Shown: positions 50,238 through 59,905 of the stretch, in pieces | How positions within the stretch are numbered: position 1 is the first letter of the stretch | Layout of the letters: each line of letters begins with the position of its first letter | Origin: Spiro-02 sp034114085 | GTDB taxonomy: Bacteria; Spirochaetota; Spirochaetia; Sphaerochaetales; Sphaerochaetaceae | Length of the DNA: 64,000 nucleotides | NCBI GenBank assembly: GCA_034114085.1 | Contig: JAXEWB010000045.1 | Coordinates: 1 to 64,000 of the forward strand | Direction of reading: 5' to 3' | The notes under the pieces: model-generated | Told to the model about the DNA's origin: nothing | The model's database searches: none | What the model saw: only the letters and a program-made list of their open reading frames with translations | Translations under genes and position numbers: made by a program

Positions 50238-51932
50238 ATGAAACGATCATACTTTTCCAGGCAATGGAAAGAGATGAAGAAGCTGGCCAAGGATCCGCTG
50301 TTGCTGTGCGTCATCATCGTACTGTTGCTTGCCCTGATCCTGTTCATTATCTACCCGTTGCTCAAAGTGTGCATCGTCAGCTTCCAGGTTGACGGACGTT
50401 TTTCATTAAAGAATTTCCATGATGCGCTGACCTATAGCAACGGCTATTATCTTAAGGCTCTGTGGAATTCCCTGTGGATGGGCGTCGCCACCGCGGTGCT
50501 GGGAACCCTCATAGCGTTTATCTTCGCTTACTCGCTGACACGGGCGAATATTCCCGGCAAGAAGTTCTTCAACATCATCGCTACGGTTCCGATCATCAGC
50601 CCTCCGTTTATCGGGGCGCTGGCCATCGTCATGCTGTTCGGTCGCAACGGCTTCATCAGCTCCACGTTGCTGGGGATGAAGAACGCAAGCGCCTATGGAG
50701 CGAAAGGGTTGTTGTTCGCGCAGGTGCTTACGTTCTTTCCCGTAGCCTATATCACCTTGCGCGGTGTGCTGGAATCAATCAGTCCAACGCTTGAAGACGC
50801 GGCGATGGATTTGGGTGGCAATCGTTTTACGATTTTCCGCAAGGTCACGTTACCTCTGGCGATACCTGGCATCGCTAGTTCGATGCTGGTGTTGTTCGTC
50901 GAGTCCCTGGCCGATTTCGGCAATCCGCTGGTGTTGGCCGGGGCGCAATTCCCAATCCTGTCCGTCCAGGCGTATCTGGAAATTACCGGCATGGGCAACT
51001 TCGCCAAAGGCGCCGCCTTGGCCTTCATCCTGCTGGTTCCTTCTGTATCGGTATATATGTTGCAGAAATACTGGGTGAGCAAGAAGCAGTATGTTACGGT
51101 GACCGGCAAACCGACACAGTCCTCCAACAATGTAGTGAGCCCCGCGGCCCGCTGGATTCTGTTCGCCGTCTCCTGTCTGATAGCGTTCATGGTGATTCTG
51201 GTCTATGCCAGCATTATCTGGGGCGCCTTCGCCAAATCCTGGGGCAACAGCTATGAAATGACATTGGACAACTTCAAGTATGTGTTCAGGGTCGGGTTTG
51301 AATCCGTCCTCGATACATTGACCATCGCCGGTATTTCAACCCCGATCAGTGGTATCCTCGGCATGGTCATCGCGTTTCTCGTCGTCCGTAAGCGGTTTAT
51401 TGGCAGGCGGTTCATGGAGTTCTCCAGCATGCTGAGCTTCGCCGTTCCCGGTACGGTAATCGGTATTGGCTATATTCTTGCGTTCAACCATGCTCCGTTC
51501 TACCTGACCGGTACCCTGGCCATCCTGTTGCTGAACTTCATCTTCCGTTATATTCCGGTGGGAATTCAGGGAGGCGTCGCGGTATTGAACCAGATAGACC
51601 CATCTATTGAAGAGGCCGCGGTGGATCTGGGCGCCGATAGTAGCATGACATTCCGCAAGGTCACTCTGCCATTGATGATCCCCGCATTTTTCAGCGGCCT
51701 GATTTTTGCGTTCGTCAGGAGTATGACGGCCATCAGCGCGGCGATTTTCCTGGTGTCGGCGCGATGGAAGTTCATGACGGTGCAGATCATGAGCCAGGTA
51801 GAAAGCGGGCGTATCGGCGCGGCGGCGGCGTTCAGCCTAATCTTGGTAGGGATTATTTTGGTGGCCATGGCCGTCATCAAACTGATTCTTCGACTGAAGT
51901 ATCAGACGACGAGTTCCATTCTGTCGAATTGA
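50238..51932 (+). CDS. FbpB-type ABC transporter permease (system 2)
   Basis: The 564-residue protein starts at ATG 50238 behind agagga. It is a fused two-unit permease with about twelve helices and two EAA loops (L-E-D-A-A-M-D-L-G-G and I-E-E-A-A-V-D-L-G-A, each followed by L-P-L). It is the ordinary length for the family and lacks the extra N-terminal domain of its paralogue at 45307. The two share long stretches such as Y-V-T-V-T-G-K-P and F-V-R-S-M-T-A, so the operons arose by duplication. Confidence 0.92.
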   Translation: MKRSYFSRQWKEMKKLAKDPLLLCVIIVLLLALILFIIYPLLKVCIVSFQVDGRFSLKNFHDALTYSNGYYLKALWNSLWMGVATAVLGTLIAFIFAYSLTRANIPGKKFFNIIATVPIISPPFIGALAIVMLFGRNGFISSTLLGMKNASAYGAKGLLFAQVLTFFPVAYITLRGVLESISPTLEDAAMDLGGNRFTIFRKVTLPLAIPGIASSMLVLFVESLADFGNPLVLAGAQFPILSVQAYLEITGMGNFAKGAALAFILLVPSVSVYMLQKYWVSKKQYVTVTGKPTQSSNNVVSPAARWILFAVSCLIAFMVILVYASIIWGAFAKSWGNSYEMTLDNFKYVFRVGFESVLDTLTIAGISTPISGILGMVIAFLVVRKRFIGRRFMEFSSMLSFAVPGTVIGIGYILAFNHAPFYLTGTLAILLLNFIFRYIPVGIQGGVAVLNQIDPSIEEAAVDLGADSSMTFRKVTLPLMIPAFFSGLIFAFVRSMTAISAAIFLVSARWKFMTVQIMSQVESGRIGAAAAFSLILVGIILVAMAVIKLILRLKYQTTSSILSN

Positions 51933-51961
51933 ATAACCGCAACGAAAAAAGGAAATAGAAG

Positions 51962-53050
51962 ATGAGTGTCAGACTAGTTGATGTTACCAAGGTCTTTTCG
52001 GACCATGACGATATACAGAAGGAATTTACGGCGGTCAGCCATGTGGACATAGAAATCAATGAAGGGGAGATGGTTACGTTCCTCGGTCCGTCAGGCTGCG
52101 GCAAGACCACTACGCTGCGTATTATCAGCGGCTTCGAGACACAGACCTCAGGAGATGTCTATATTGATGGGGAACTTGTCAACGACCTGCCCGCCAACAA
52201 ACGCAATACTTCCATGGTGTTCCAGTCCTACGCAATCTTTCCCCATCTGTCGGTAAGCCAGAACATTGGTTTCGGGCTGGAACTGAAAGGCATGAAAAAG
52301 GATGCCATCAAGGTCGAGGTTGACAGGATCATGGAAGTGATGGGGCTGACCGCGCTAGGCAACCGGCGTCCAAGCCAGCTGTCCGGCGGTCAGCAGCAGC
52401 GGGTAGCGTTGGCGAGAGCCATCGTCAACAAGCCCCGCGTCCTGTTGTTCGACGAGCCGCTTTCCAATCTCGACGCCAAGCTGCGTGAGCAGATGCGTAT
52501 CGAGATACGCCGCATTCAGCAGCAGTTCGGCATCACCAGCATCTATGTGACGCACGACCAGAGCGAGGCCATGACGGTGAGCGACCGCATCATGGTCATG
52601 GACAAAGGAGTGATTCAACAGCTTGGAACTCCATTTGAAATCTACAGCCGTCCCCGCAATCGTTTCGTCGCGGATTTCATCGGCCGGGCGAATTTTATTG
52701 ATGGTGTGGTGAGGTCCATCGGTGAAGAGCTTTCCCTTGATATCGGAGGCAAGGTGTGCGCCTTTCCAAGCTACAACGCCGATGTCGTCGCCGGGCGGAA
52801 AGGATGTGTCGTGATTCGTCCTGAAGGGCTAGCATTGGGCAAGCCGTCTCCCTCCGCGTTTTTTAACGGGGTGGTATCCCACGCCGTGTATCTTGGCGCG
52901 ACGATGGAATATGAGATCACCGTCGAAAAACGGGAGGCTCCAATTGTCGCGGTATCGCATAATCCGGTGAAAGAGGGCTTCTTTCATGTCGGGGATGCCG
53001 TAGGGATATCTTTTGATCCAATCAGCGCCCACGTTATCGCTGTAGAGTAG
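51962..53050 (+). CDS. FbpC/PotA-type ABC transporter ATPase (system 2)
   Basis: The 362-residue ATPase has Walker A G-P-S-G-C-G-K-T-T, signature L-S-G-G-Q-Q-Q-R, Walker B V-L-L-F-D-E-P, H-loop T-H-D-Q-S-E-A and a C-terminal TOBE region. It ends the second importer operon. I see no clear terminator directly after it on the plus strand. Confidence 0.92.
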   Translation: MSVRLVDVTKVFSDHDDIQKEFTAVSHVDIEINEGEMVTFLGPSGCGKTTTLRIISGFETQTSGDVYIDGELVNDLPANKRNTSMVFQSYAIFPHLSVSQNIGFGLELKGMKKDAIKVEVDRIMEVMGLTALGNRRPSQLSGGQQQRVALARAIVNKPRVLLFDEPLSNLDAKLREQMRIEIRRIQQQFGITSIYVTHDQSEAMTVSDRIMVMDKGVIQQLGTPFEIYSRPRNRFVADFIGRANFIDGVVRSIGEELSLDIGGKVCAFPSYNADVVAGRKGCVVIRPEGLALGKPSPSAFFNGVVSHAVYLGATMEYEITVEKREAPIVAVSHNPVKEGFFHVGDAVGISFDPISAHVIAVE

Positions 53051-53624
53051 AATAGAGCGCAGCGAAACGGACCAGGCTTTTCTCCTCGCTGGTGATGGCG
53101 CGCTGTATCCTTTTCACATTGTTTGGTCCGCCGTCTTGCGTCATGGGTGTCCACTCCTACAAAAAGCCGTCTATTTGACGGCTTGTACATCGGTGTAGGT
53201 TCGTATGCCGACAGTTTCGAGGGGAACGTAGCATAATCTTGCCGGGGCGTTTGTATGCTGGCATTGCGCAAAAAGAATATATATATGTAGGAAAGCTTGC
53301 GACCGTTGCTTAGTTTGGAGACCGTGCCTGTACTGCATATGAAAGTTCAACGTTTTTCCAGATTCACCCAGTTGTCGGCAAGACATCTCTTTTGCCAATA
53401 GCCGGAGAGTTTGTCGCAAGTCGTTTCTGGCTAAGAACCCGGTTGATTCATCTTTAGAATTCATATGTGTAAGAAACGCTCCACAAATGTATGGATAATT
53501 GGTGTTTTTTATTACTTTGTATGGGTTTCGTATTTGCTGGAAGACCGATTTTCTGCTATTATTCCCACAATATGGCAATGACGATGTTTCTAGTCTGTCA
53601 ATACAGGTCGGTGGAGTATATCTC
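53051..53624. other. Region upstream of the GntR gene; orphan terminator and a 36-codon frame
   Basis: A perfect 8 bp stem at 53164-53184 is followed by T5 on the minus strand, but no minus-strand gene precedes it. Just beyond it, on the minus strand, a 36-codon frame with ATG 53144 and an aggag nine bases upstream runs to 53034. I do not recognise the peptide. The rest has no coding character. Confidence 0.35.
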
Positions 53625-54377
53625 ATGAGTTTGAAGTTTCAGAAGGTATTTTCAGAAATCCAGTCTAATATTCTGAACGGGATCTGGGTGTATGGCGAGA
53701 GGATCCCTTCTGAAATGGAACTGTGCGACATGTATGGCGTGTCGCGTATCACTATACGGCGGGCTCTCGACAAACTTGTCCGGCAAGGGGTCCTTGTCAG
53801 GACCCGGGGCCGGGGTTCGTATGTCTGTAGCCGCAGGCTGGTCGCAGGGACCAGCCATGAATGGTTCCAGCGTAACTTGGAGGCGTTGGGCAATCCCTCC
53901 TTTACTCGAAAGCTGATCCATAAGGAACGGATTCTGGCGACGGGACATCTTGCGAAAGCCCTGTGGCTTGACCGATTGGACTCGCCGCAGTACGTATGGT
54001 ACTTCAAGAGCGTGGGATACTTGGACGACCAGCCAATCGGCGTCAGCAACAGTTATGTCCTTGAACCGATTGGTGAAGACATGGCAAAAAGTGATGAATT
54101 GGATATTTATTTTTATCAGGATATAGAGAAGTGCACTGGAAAAATGTATACGCTGTCGCGTGGTGCGGTTTCAGCCGTCAACGCCAATGAAGAACTTTGC
54201 GATTTATTGAAGATTCCTGCCGGTACGCCCTGCTTGTGGAGCCGTAGCGTCGGGTGTATGGATGATGGTTCTCCTGTGGAGGTCCGCTATACCATTTATA
54301 ATGGCAATATGTTTGAATTCGCCTACGATGTCGATTCTCAGAGACCCACGGAAAAATTCTGGGATTCCTATCGGTAG
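53625..54377 (+). CDS. GntR-family (UTRA) transcriptional regulator
   Basis: The 250-residue protein starts at ATG 53625 behind gtggag. The winged helix-turn-helix (P-S-E-M-E-L-C-D-M-Y-G-V-S-R-I-T-I-R-R-A-L) covers about residues 15-75, and the UTRA effector domain follows from about 90 with P-V-E-V-R-Y-T-I-Y at its end. Its place after the second importer operon makes that operon, or the repeat array before it, a possible target. This is positional inference. Confidence 0.87.
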   Translation: MSLKFQKVFSEIQSNILNGIWVYGERIPSEMELCDMYGVSRITIRRALDKLVRQGVLVRTRGRGSYVCSRRLVAGTSHEWFQRNLEALGNPSFTRKLIHKERILATGHLAKALWLDRLDSPQYVWYFKSVGYLDDQPIGVSNSYVLEPIGEDMAKSDELDIYFYQDIEKCTGKMYTLSRGAVSAVNANEELCDLLKIPAGTPCLWSRSVGCMDDGSPVEVRYTIYNGNMFEFAYDVDSQRPTEKFWDSYR

Positions 54378-54455
54378 TGGATGTTTTTCTGACGGCGTTT
54401 GCCTCTTTGTCCGTTCATTTGTATAGTACGTGATATAGTAGAGAGGTGTGTTTTC

Positions 54456-55277
54456 ATGCAGACAATATTGATGCCGGTGCTTGTGACGGCTTTCGCTGGT
54501 CTTGCGACGGTCTTGGGCGCGTCGTTGGTGTTCGCCCGGTTTTCGCAGAAAAGCAAGTTAGTCGCTTCTTCTTTGGCTTTCGCCACCGGGGTGATGCTGT
54601 GCATCGCGTTGGGGGAGTTGCTTCCCGAGGGCGTGGAAATCGGCGCCGAAACATGGGGAAACGTCCTCGGGACGTTGGTTCCTGTCGGTTTGTTTGCCTT
54701 GGGCGCATTGCTCTCGTGGGTGCTCGACATCATGTTCCCCCATGAACATGAACATGAAAACTCGGAATGTAGCGAAGGTGTGGTTCATGAAGAACCAGGT
54801 CATTTCATTGATACGGAATTTGAACGGCATGATATCGACCGTGCGGGGAAGGGGATGGTGCTGGCGTTGATGCTCCACAATGTTGTGGAGGGGATGGCGA
54901 CTGGCATGACCGCCGCAGGTAACCTTCGCCTTGGTCTTGGCATGGCCTTGGCCATAGCTTTGCACAATATTCCCATAGGCGCGACCTTGGCGTTGCCCGT
55001 TGGATACGGCGGTTCAAAGGCGACCGCGATCTGGACCGCGCTGCTGGTCGGCCTGACGCAACCACTGGGTGCGTTGGTCGGAGTCTTGTTTTTCGGAGTG
55101 TCGGCGTCCCCCGTGGTCATGGGCATGTTGACGAGCTTCGTTGCCGGTATCCTGGTGTTTATTTCATTTGATGAGCTTTGGCCCGCCGCCCAGCACAGCG
55201 GGGGACGTGCCCGGTCTATCCTGATGCTGTTGATCGGCATCTGCTTCATGCTTGTCACGGAGCGGATGTTCGGCTGA
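54456..55277 (+). CDS. ZIP-family metal transporter (ZupT-like)
   Basis: The 273-residue protein starts at ATG 54456 (gagaggtg upstream). It has eight predicted helices. M-L-H-N-V-V-E-G-M-A-T-G and A-L-H-N-I-P-I-G in helices 4 and 5 form the metal site. A His/Glu-rich loop (P-H-E-H-E-H-E-N) lies between helices 3 and 4. It imports divalent cations such as zinc, iron or manganese. No metal-responsive operator is recognisable. Confidence 0.9.
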   Translation: MQTILMPVLVTAFAGLATVLGASLVFARFSQKSKLVASSLAFATGVMLCIALGELLPEGVEIGAETWGNVLGTLVPVGLFALGALLSWVLDIMFPHEHEHENSECSEGVVHEEPGHFIDTEFERHDIDRAGKGMVLALMLHNVVEGMATGMTAAGNLRLGLGMALAIALHNIPIGATLALPVGYGGSKATAIWTALLVGLTQPLGALVGVLFFGVSASPVVMGMLTSFVAGILVFISFDELWPAAQHSGGRARSILMLLIGICFMLVTERMFG

Positions 55278-55555
55278 CTGCCTGTCTGAATCAAGGAGCG
55301 GACTTTTCTCCACTGATAATCCTTATTCGCCTTTTGGGCAAGCAAATCTCTTCGTATCATCCAGGTCGCTATTCTCCACGATGTCATAGTGGATGTCGCT
55401 ATCGTTTATCTGTTTGCAGTTCGCTATGTTGCATTACGTAGTTCAGAGGCGCATCCTAGAAAAGATTTCCTTGACAGTTCCTGTTCCCCGTTTCTGGTGG
55501 CGACGGCCCTGGTCTGATTGTAGATGCACTATGTTGTTACAGTGAATATTTGGAT

Positions 55556-56008
55556 ATGGAAGCTCTTGAAGTATTCGTCGGGCTCAAGGCCAGTGGTGCG
55601 GCAGTTGTCTTCACTACAATTCCACGACCGGCGGGATTGTCCTGTGATTCTGCTTTGACGGGACATTTTACCCGATTGTTATCGAAATGCTCCTTCGGCA
55701 CTGGGCTTGACCATATACGCATGGTTCTTGACTCCGACGTCTCTCTCGACTACTGGTCTCGCCGGGATGCTGACAAGGATATTTGTTGCTTGTTCATTGC
55801 GCATCCTGATAATAGGGGCCTCAACTATCCGTTAGAACGGGGCTACTACAAACATATCCTACGGACGCATGTCACGGCGACTTTCTATTCAGAACGGGGA
55901 AATTGCTATCGGCTTCAACTTGATTTTTCAGATCATGCCTCCCTTGTCGTGATAATCGATGACAATACAGGGGCGGTTTCCTATGTTGATACGTCGTGTT
56001 TGTGGTGA
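55556..56008 (+). CDS. Orphan hypothetical protein, possibly a gene fragment
   Basis: ATG 55556 (or TTG 55550) opens a 150-residue frame with no recognised family. The same frame is open back to a stop at about 55469 and looks equally protein-like (G-L-I-V-D-A-L-C-C-Y-S-E-Y), but has no ATG or GTG there. No ribosome-binding site precedes 55556. The gene may have lost its 5' end or may be translated from an unusual start. It ends in S-Y-V-D-T-S-C-L-W. Confidence 0.4.
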   Translation: MEALEVFVGLKASGAAVVFTTIPRPAGLSCDSALTGHFTRLLSKCSFGTGLDHIRMVLDSDVSLDYWSRRDADKDICCLFIAHPDNRGLNYPLERGYYKHILRTHVTATFYSERGNCYRLQLDFSDHASLVVIIDDNTGAVSYVDTSCLW

Positions 56009-56119
56009 GGAGGGGAGCGGCGGTCGGTTCCCTTGGTATATTTCGGCGGGTGGTTCTTGCCCATTCCTTTTTTCTTGCAATTATTCATAGACTCCCCACA
56101 CCTTTCAGGTTGAATTATT

Positions 56120-56152
56120 TTGACAAATACTATATGAGTGTTAATATTAACA
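56120..56152 (+). promoter_or_regulatory. Promoter with 14 bp palindrome upstream of the acyl-CoA synthetase
   Basis: TTGACA (56120-56125) and TAATAT (56142-56147) are 16 bases apart. The -10 is embedded in the perfect palindrome tgttaatattaaca (56139-56152), a strong candidate operator. A fatty-acid-responsive repressor would be a plausible binder. Confidence 0.65.
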
Positions 56153-56202
56153 TCAAAACGCTGATTGTCGGTTTTTTGGAATGACGAAGGGAGATATATA
56201 CG

Positions 56203-58125
56203 ATGGAAAGAACCATTATTCGGATGCTGCATGAAGCCGCCGAGCGATATGGAAACAGGGCCTATACCACGAAAAAGATTGATGAGGGGTGGTCACCGTG
56301 CGGCTTTGCGGAAACGGACGCGATATCGGACAGAATCGCCGCTTGTCTGGCAGCCAGAGGGTTTTCTCCACAGCAGACCTACGGGATATTGTCCGAAGGA
56401 CGGCCTGAATGGGTATCGTTCGAGCATGGGGTGATCAAGGCGCGTGGAATCAGTGTGCCTCTCTCCATCAAGCTGACTCCCGATGAGATAGCTTTCCGGA
56501 TTAACCATAGCGAGGCCATTGCGTTCGCGGTGAGCCCGAATACCTTGGGCAATGTCGCCAAGGCGCTTCCGATGTTTGACCATAAGCCGTTGCTTATCTA
56601 CCTCGATGCGGCGGACGACCGGCTGCTCAAGCAGGCTGAGGAAAGCGGCTGGAAGGCTGGCGTGGACTATCTCGCCTGGGACTCCCTGCTCGCGGAGGGG
56701 GAACGGGCGCTCACCGCCGACGCCGGTTTGGTCAAGAGACTGGAAGCGGAGGTCAGTGAAAACGACGCTATCAACATCTGCTATACCAGCGGTACGACCG
56801 GCAATCCGAAGGGAATCATGCTGACCCATCTGAACTACTGGGCGAACAGCCATGACGCTGTAGAGCTGTTCAAGATTCCCGACGCCACCTTTGAGACGCT
56901 GATCGTACTTCCCGTTGACCACTCCTTCGCCCATACCGTTGGTATCTATACCGCATTGCTCCGGGGCATCACCCTTCATTTCGTCGATGCCCGCGGCTCG
57001 AATGCCGCCATCATCCGGAATTTCCCTAAAAACCTGCCCGAAGTGAATCCTGTATTCCTCATGACAGTCCCGTCCATCAGCGGCAATTTCATGAAGAAGA
57101 TTTCCCAAGGCGTACATGCGAAAGGCAAGTTCATCGACGGTATCTTCCGGCGGGGGCTGGAGGCCGGCATCACCCGTAACGGGGACGGCTTCCACCGGGC
57201 CAAGGGATGGAACCGTGTATCGACATGGTTCCCATACACGCTTGCGAATCTGTTGGTGTTCCCCAAGTTGCGGAAGATATTCGGCGACCGGATGCGGTTC
57301 TGTGTCGGAGGCGGCGCGTTGCTCGAAGCGAAACAGCAGCGGTTCTTTGCGGCGATCGGCGTTCCGGTATATCAGGGATACGGATTGACCGAGGCTGCCC
57401 CAATCATCAGCTCCAACTCTCCAAGCCGCTACAAGTTCGGTTCTTCAGGAATGGTCGCGCCGTCCGTCACCTGTAGGATCATGAAGGATGATACTCATGA
57501 AGCCGCGGTAGGCGAGAGGGGCGAAATCGTCATCAAGGGCGATAACGTCATGAAGGGGTACTTCAAGAACCCCGAGGCGTCCGCCGAAGTGCTTCGGGAT
57601 GGCTGGCTATGGACCGGGGACCTCGGCTACTATGACGAAGATGGTTTTCTGGTCGTGACCGGACGGGCGAAAGCCTTGCTGATCTCCAAGGACGGCGAGA
57701 AGTACTCCCCTGAGGAGGTCGAGGAGGTGATGGTCAACAACTGCGACATCCTCAACCAGCTGATCGTCTACAACGACCACAGGACGAATACCACCGCCCT
57801 CGTCACTTTGCAGGAGGATGCCGTCAAGCGGATGATCGCCGAGCAGAATCTGACGACCGCCGAAGCCGTGCTCGACGCAGTGGTGCGTTCTCTCCGTTCC
57901 TACGAACCGCTTGCCAAGGCGATTCCTTCCGTGTGGCTCCCGTCCCGGTTCGCCATCATCCCCAAGGCGTTCAACGAGGCGGACGGCCTGGTCAACTCCA
58001 CCATGAAGCTCGTCCGGTACAAGGTCGTCGAATTCTACAAGCTCCGTATAGACCAGATGTATGAGAGTGACGAAAAGAACGACGAGCTGAATGTCGAGGC
58101 GATCAGGGAGCTGTTTTTCAAATAG
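56203..58125 (+). CDS. Long-chain fatty-acid-CoA ligase (AMP-forming)
   Basis: The 640-residue enzyme has the adenylate-forming motif Y-T-S-G-T-T-G-N-P-K-G from residue 194, Y-G-L-T-E-A-A-P near 393 and G-W-L-W-T-G-D-L-G near 470. The late region K-A-L-L-I-S-K-D-G-E-K-Y-S-P-E is also typical. The length and motifs match the FadD/FAA1-like long-chain group. It activates fatty acids to acyl-CoA via acyl-AMP. The FadL-like outer-membrane protein encoded at 59906 would supply substrate. The operon contains no beta-oxidation genes, so the acyl-CoA may go into lipids. Confidence 0.88.
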   Translation: MERTIIRMLHEAAERYGNRAYTTKKIDEGWSPCGFAETDAISDRIAACLAARGFSPQQTYGILSEGRPEWVSFEHGVIKARGISVPLSIKLTPDEIAFRINHSEAIAFAVSPNTLGNVAKALPMFDHKPLLIYLDAADDRLLKQAEESGWKAGVDYLAWDSLLAEGERALTADAGLVKRLEAEVSENDAINICYTSGTTGNPKGIMLTHLNYWANSHDAVELFKIPDATFETLIVLPVDHSFAHTVGIYTALLRGITLHFVDARGSNAAIIRNFPKNLPEVNPVFLMTVPSISGNFMKKISQGVHAKGKFIDGIFRRGLEAGITRNGDGFHRAKGWNRVSTWFPYTLANLLVFPKLRKIFGDRMRFCVGGGALLEAKQQRFFAAIGVPVYQGYGLTEAAPIISSNSPSRYKFGSSGMVAPSVTCRIMKDDTHEAAVGERGEIVIKGDNVMKGYFKNPEASAEVLRDGWLWTGDLGYYDEDGFLVVTGRAKALLISKDGEKYSPEEVEEVMVNNCDILNQLIVYNDHRTNTTALVTLQEDAVKRMIAEQNLTTAEAVLDAVVRSLRSYEPLAKAIPSVWLPSRFAIIPKAFNEADGLVNSTMKLVRYKVVEFYKLRIDQMYESDEKNDELNVEAIRELFFK

Positions 58126-58165
58126 ATTGCTGTAACCGAATCCTCATTTCCCTGTTTTACGATTG

Positions 58166-58206
58166 AAAGCCCATCTAGAAGACCATCGGGTCGAAGGTGG
58201 GCTTTT
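58166..58206 (+). terminator. Terminator after the acyl-CoA synthetase
   Basis: aaagcccatc pairs with ggtgggcttt with a longer loop between them, and T residues follow. Confidence 0.65.
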
Positions 58207-58221
58207 GATGTTTGTTGACGG

Positions 58222-58251
58222 TTGTTCAGAATATGTCATTATGTCATAATG
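58222..58251 (+). promoter_or_regulatory. Promoter with 15 bp palindrome for the lipoprotein operon
   Basis: TTGTTC (58222-58227) and CATAAT (58245-58250) are 17 bases apart, and the -10 lies in the palindrome cattatg-t-cataatg (58237-58251). The palindrome differs from that at 56139, so a different regulator may act here. Confidence 0.5.
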
Positions 58252-58416
58252 GGATGCTTGTATCGGATGATGAGGCGACACAGGTAAAACTGGGAGAAAA
58301 ATTCCAGTTGTCTGTCTCAAAGTTAGATTTTATACTGGAAAAAGACCATGAAGGTGTCGTATCATGATATATAGAATCTGTGGCGACCTTTCAGGAAGGG
58401 ACAGGAGGATATGAGG

Positions 58417-59892
58417 ATGAAGAAATTGGCTGTTGTATTGCTGATTCCGATATTGATATTTTCGCTGATATCCTGTGATGGGAATATTCGTGCGAAACTT
58501 GCTGATGCCATGGGCAAGCTGGACAGCAACGTCTGGATTGAAACCGGCGCAGTCAAGCCCAGCACCGTTGGTGTCGAGGGAGTTGCGAATGTCGTGAACA
58601 ACGTGACGACGGACTATACTCCGGCCGCTGCCGTCAATGATTTGGGGTTGACCGACCTCGGCATTACAGTTGCGGCGCCCGAGGGGGTGACTACAGTCCT
58701 CAAGCCGCAGACCGCCGATGAGAAAAAGGCGCTGGAGGATTCCCTCAGCACAGCCTTGAACTCATCGACGCAGACCCAGCAACTGGTGCAGACCATGAGC
58801 CAGCCGGCCGCCCCGGCTGCTGTTACTGCGACACAAGGGTCCATGAAGGTCGCTGCCGCCGCATTGACAGAGGTCGCGAATCTTGCCGTGCCTCAGGAAA
58901 TCAAGGATACGCTCACTTCTTTCGCGTCTACGCTGAATACCGCGGCTGATTCCGGCGACCTGACCCAAGCCGATGTTGTGACGATGCAGTTGGTGACGAA
59001 TCTCGTTTCCACTACCGCGGCCGCCGCAAAGACGATCGCCGATGCCGGTGGTGCCAGTGTTGACTTCTCCAATCCTACCGTCAAAGCAGCGATCGACGAC
59101 TCCTTGTTCGTCGTCAACGTCGCCCAGCAGCTCTCTGGCGTCGGAAGCCTCGACCTGACCCAGATGCTGAACCTCAGCGATTTGATGAGCGCTCTTGGCA
59201 GCCGGTCCTTGAGCCGGACGGGGGAGTCTGGTTCTCCACATGAACTCCCGATTGATTTCACTTCTAAAGAAGAGGCCGTCAGGTATGTGAACCAGATCGG
59301 CAAGATCGTCGTGGCGTATGTAGGCGCGACCGACGAGGGGAAGATTTCTGAAGCTGACTACAACAGGATGGTCAGAAGTCTGAACCTTGCCCGTTCATCC
59401 TATGACAACGCTATGGCGCTTGCGGCGAAAACCGGTGCGAATGCTTCCAACGCTCCCGCTGCCTTGAAGGACGCTTGCGGCCTGACCGGCATGATGAACT
59501 ACGCCGTCGCGGTGGTGTTTTCCGAATTGGACAAGTTCGGCTCGTCCGATGTGTTCAAGACGGATCTTGGTCTTGACGGAATGACAGTCCGGGCCATTCT
59601 GGAGTCGATGCTGGTCAATTCCCCCGACTTGCTGAATGGTACGATGACCGCGTCAAGCAAGCTGTACATTGGCGAAACGTATTGGAATATACTTAAGACG
59701 AAAGTGGCGGACCAGGATGCTTTGTTCGCGAAGCTCAAGGAATATGCGAAGGCGGGAACGTTGTTCGCGACTTCCATCCTGAATGCCTACGATACGATTG
59801 AAGCCATGTCTGATATTTCTGGAAATACAATCATCACCACCAATCTGACGAAAGACAAGTTGTTGGATTGGTTTAATTCGCTGAACGACTAA
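58417..59892 (+). CDS. Lipoprotein of unknown function, partner of the FadL-like protein
   Basis: The 491-residue protein starts at ATG 58417, eight bases behind aggagg; ATG 58411 is too close. The lipobox L-I-S-C puts Cys20 as the lipid anchor. The mature part is rich in Ala, Thr, Val and Asp with repeated helical segments and no recognised domain. The next gene, 13 bases downstream, encodes a FadL-like outer-membrane protein, so the lipoprotein may be a periplasmic companion of that channel. This pairing is seen directly, the role is inferred. Confidence 0.7.
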   Translation: MKKLAVVLLIPILIFSLISCDGNIRAKLADAMGKLDSNVWIETGAVKPSTVGVEGVANVVNNVTTDYTPAAAVNDLGLTDLGITVAAPEGVTTVLKPQTADEKKALEDSLSTALNSSTQTQQLVQTMSQPAAPAAVTATQGSMKVAAAALTEVANLAVPQEIKDTLTSFASTLNTAADSGDLTQADVVTMQLVTNLVSTTAAAAKTIADAGGASVDFSNPTVKAAIDDSLFVVNVAQQLSGVGSLDLTQMLNLSDLMSALGSRSLSRTGESGSPHELPIDFTSKEEAVRYVNQIGKIVVAYVGATDEGKISEADYNRMVRSLNLARSSYDNAMALAAKTGANASNAPAALKDACGLTGMMNYAVAVVFSELDKFGSSDVFKTDLGLDGMTVRAILESMLVNSPDLLNGTMTASSKLYIGETYWNILKTKVADQDALFAKLKEYAKAGTLFATSILNAYDTIEAMSDISGNTIITTNLTKDKLLDWFNSLND

Positions 59893-59905
59893 AGGAGGCG
59901 CGGAA

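Noticed and set aside
56293..57195. 300-codon minus-strand frame opposite the acyl-CoA ligase gene
   Set aside because: The ligase motifs are on the plus strand and the antisense product has no recognisable domain.
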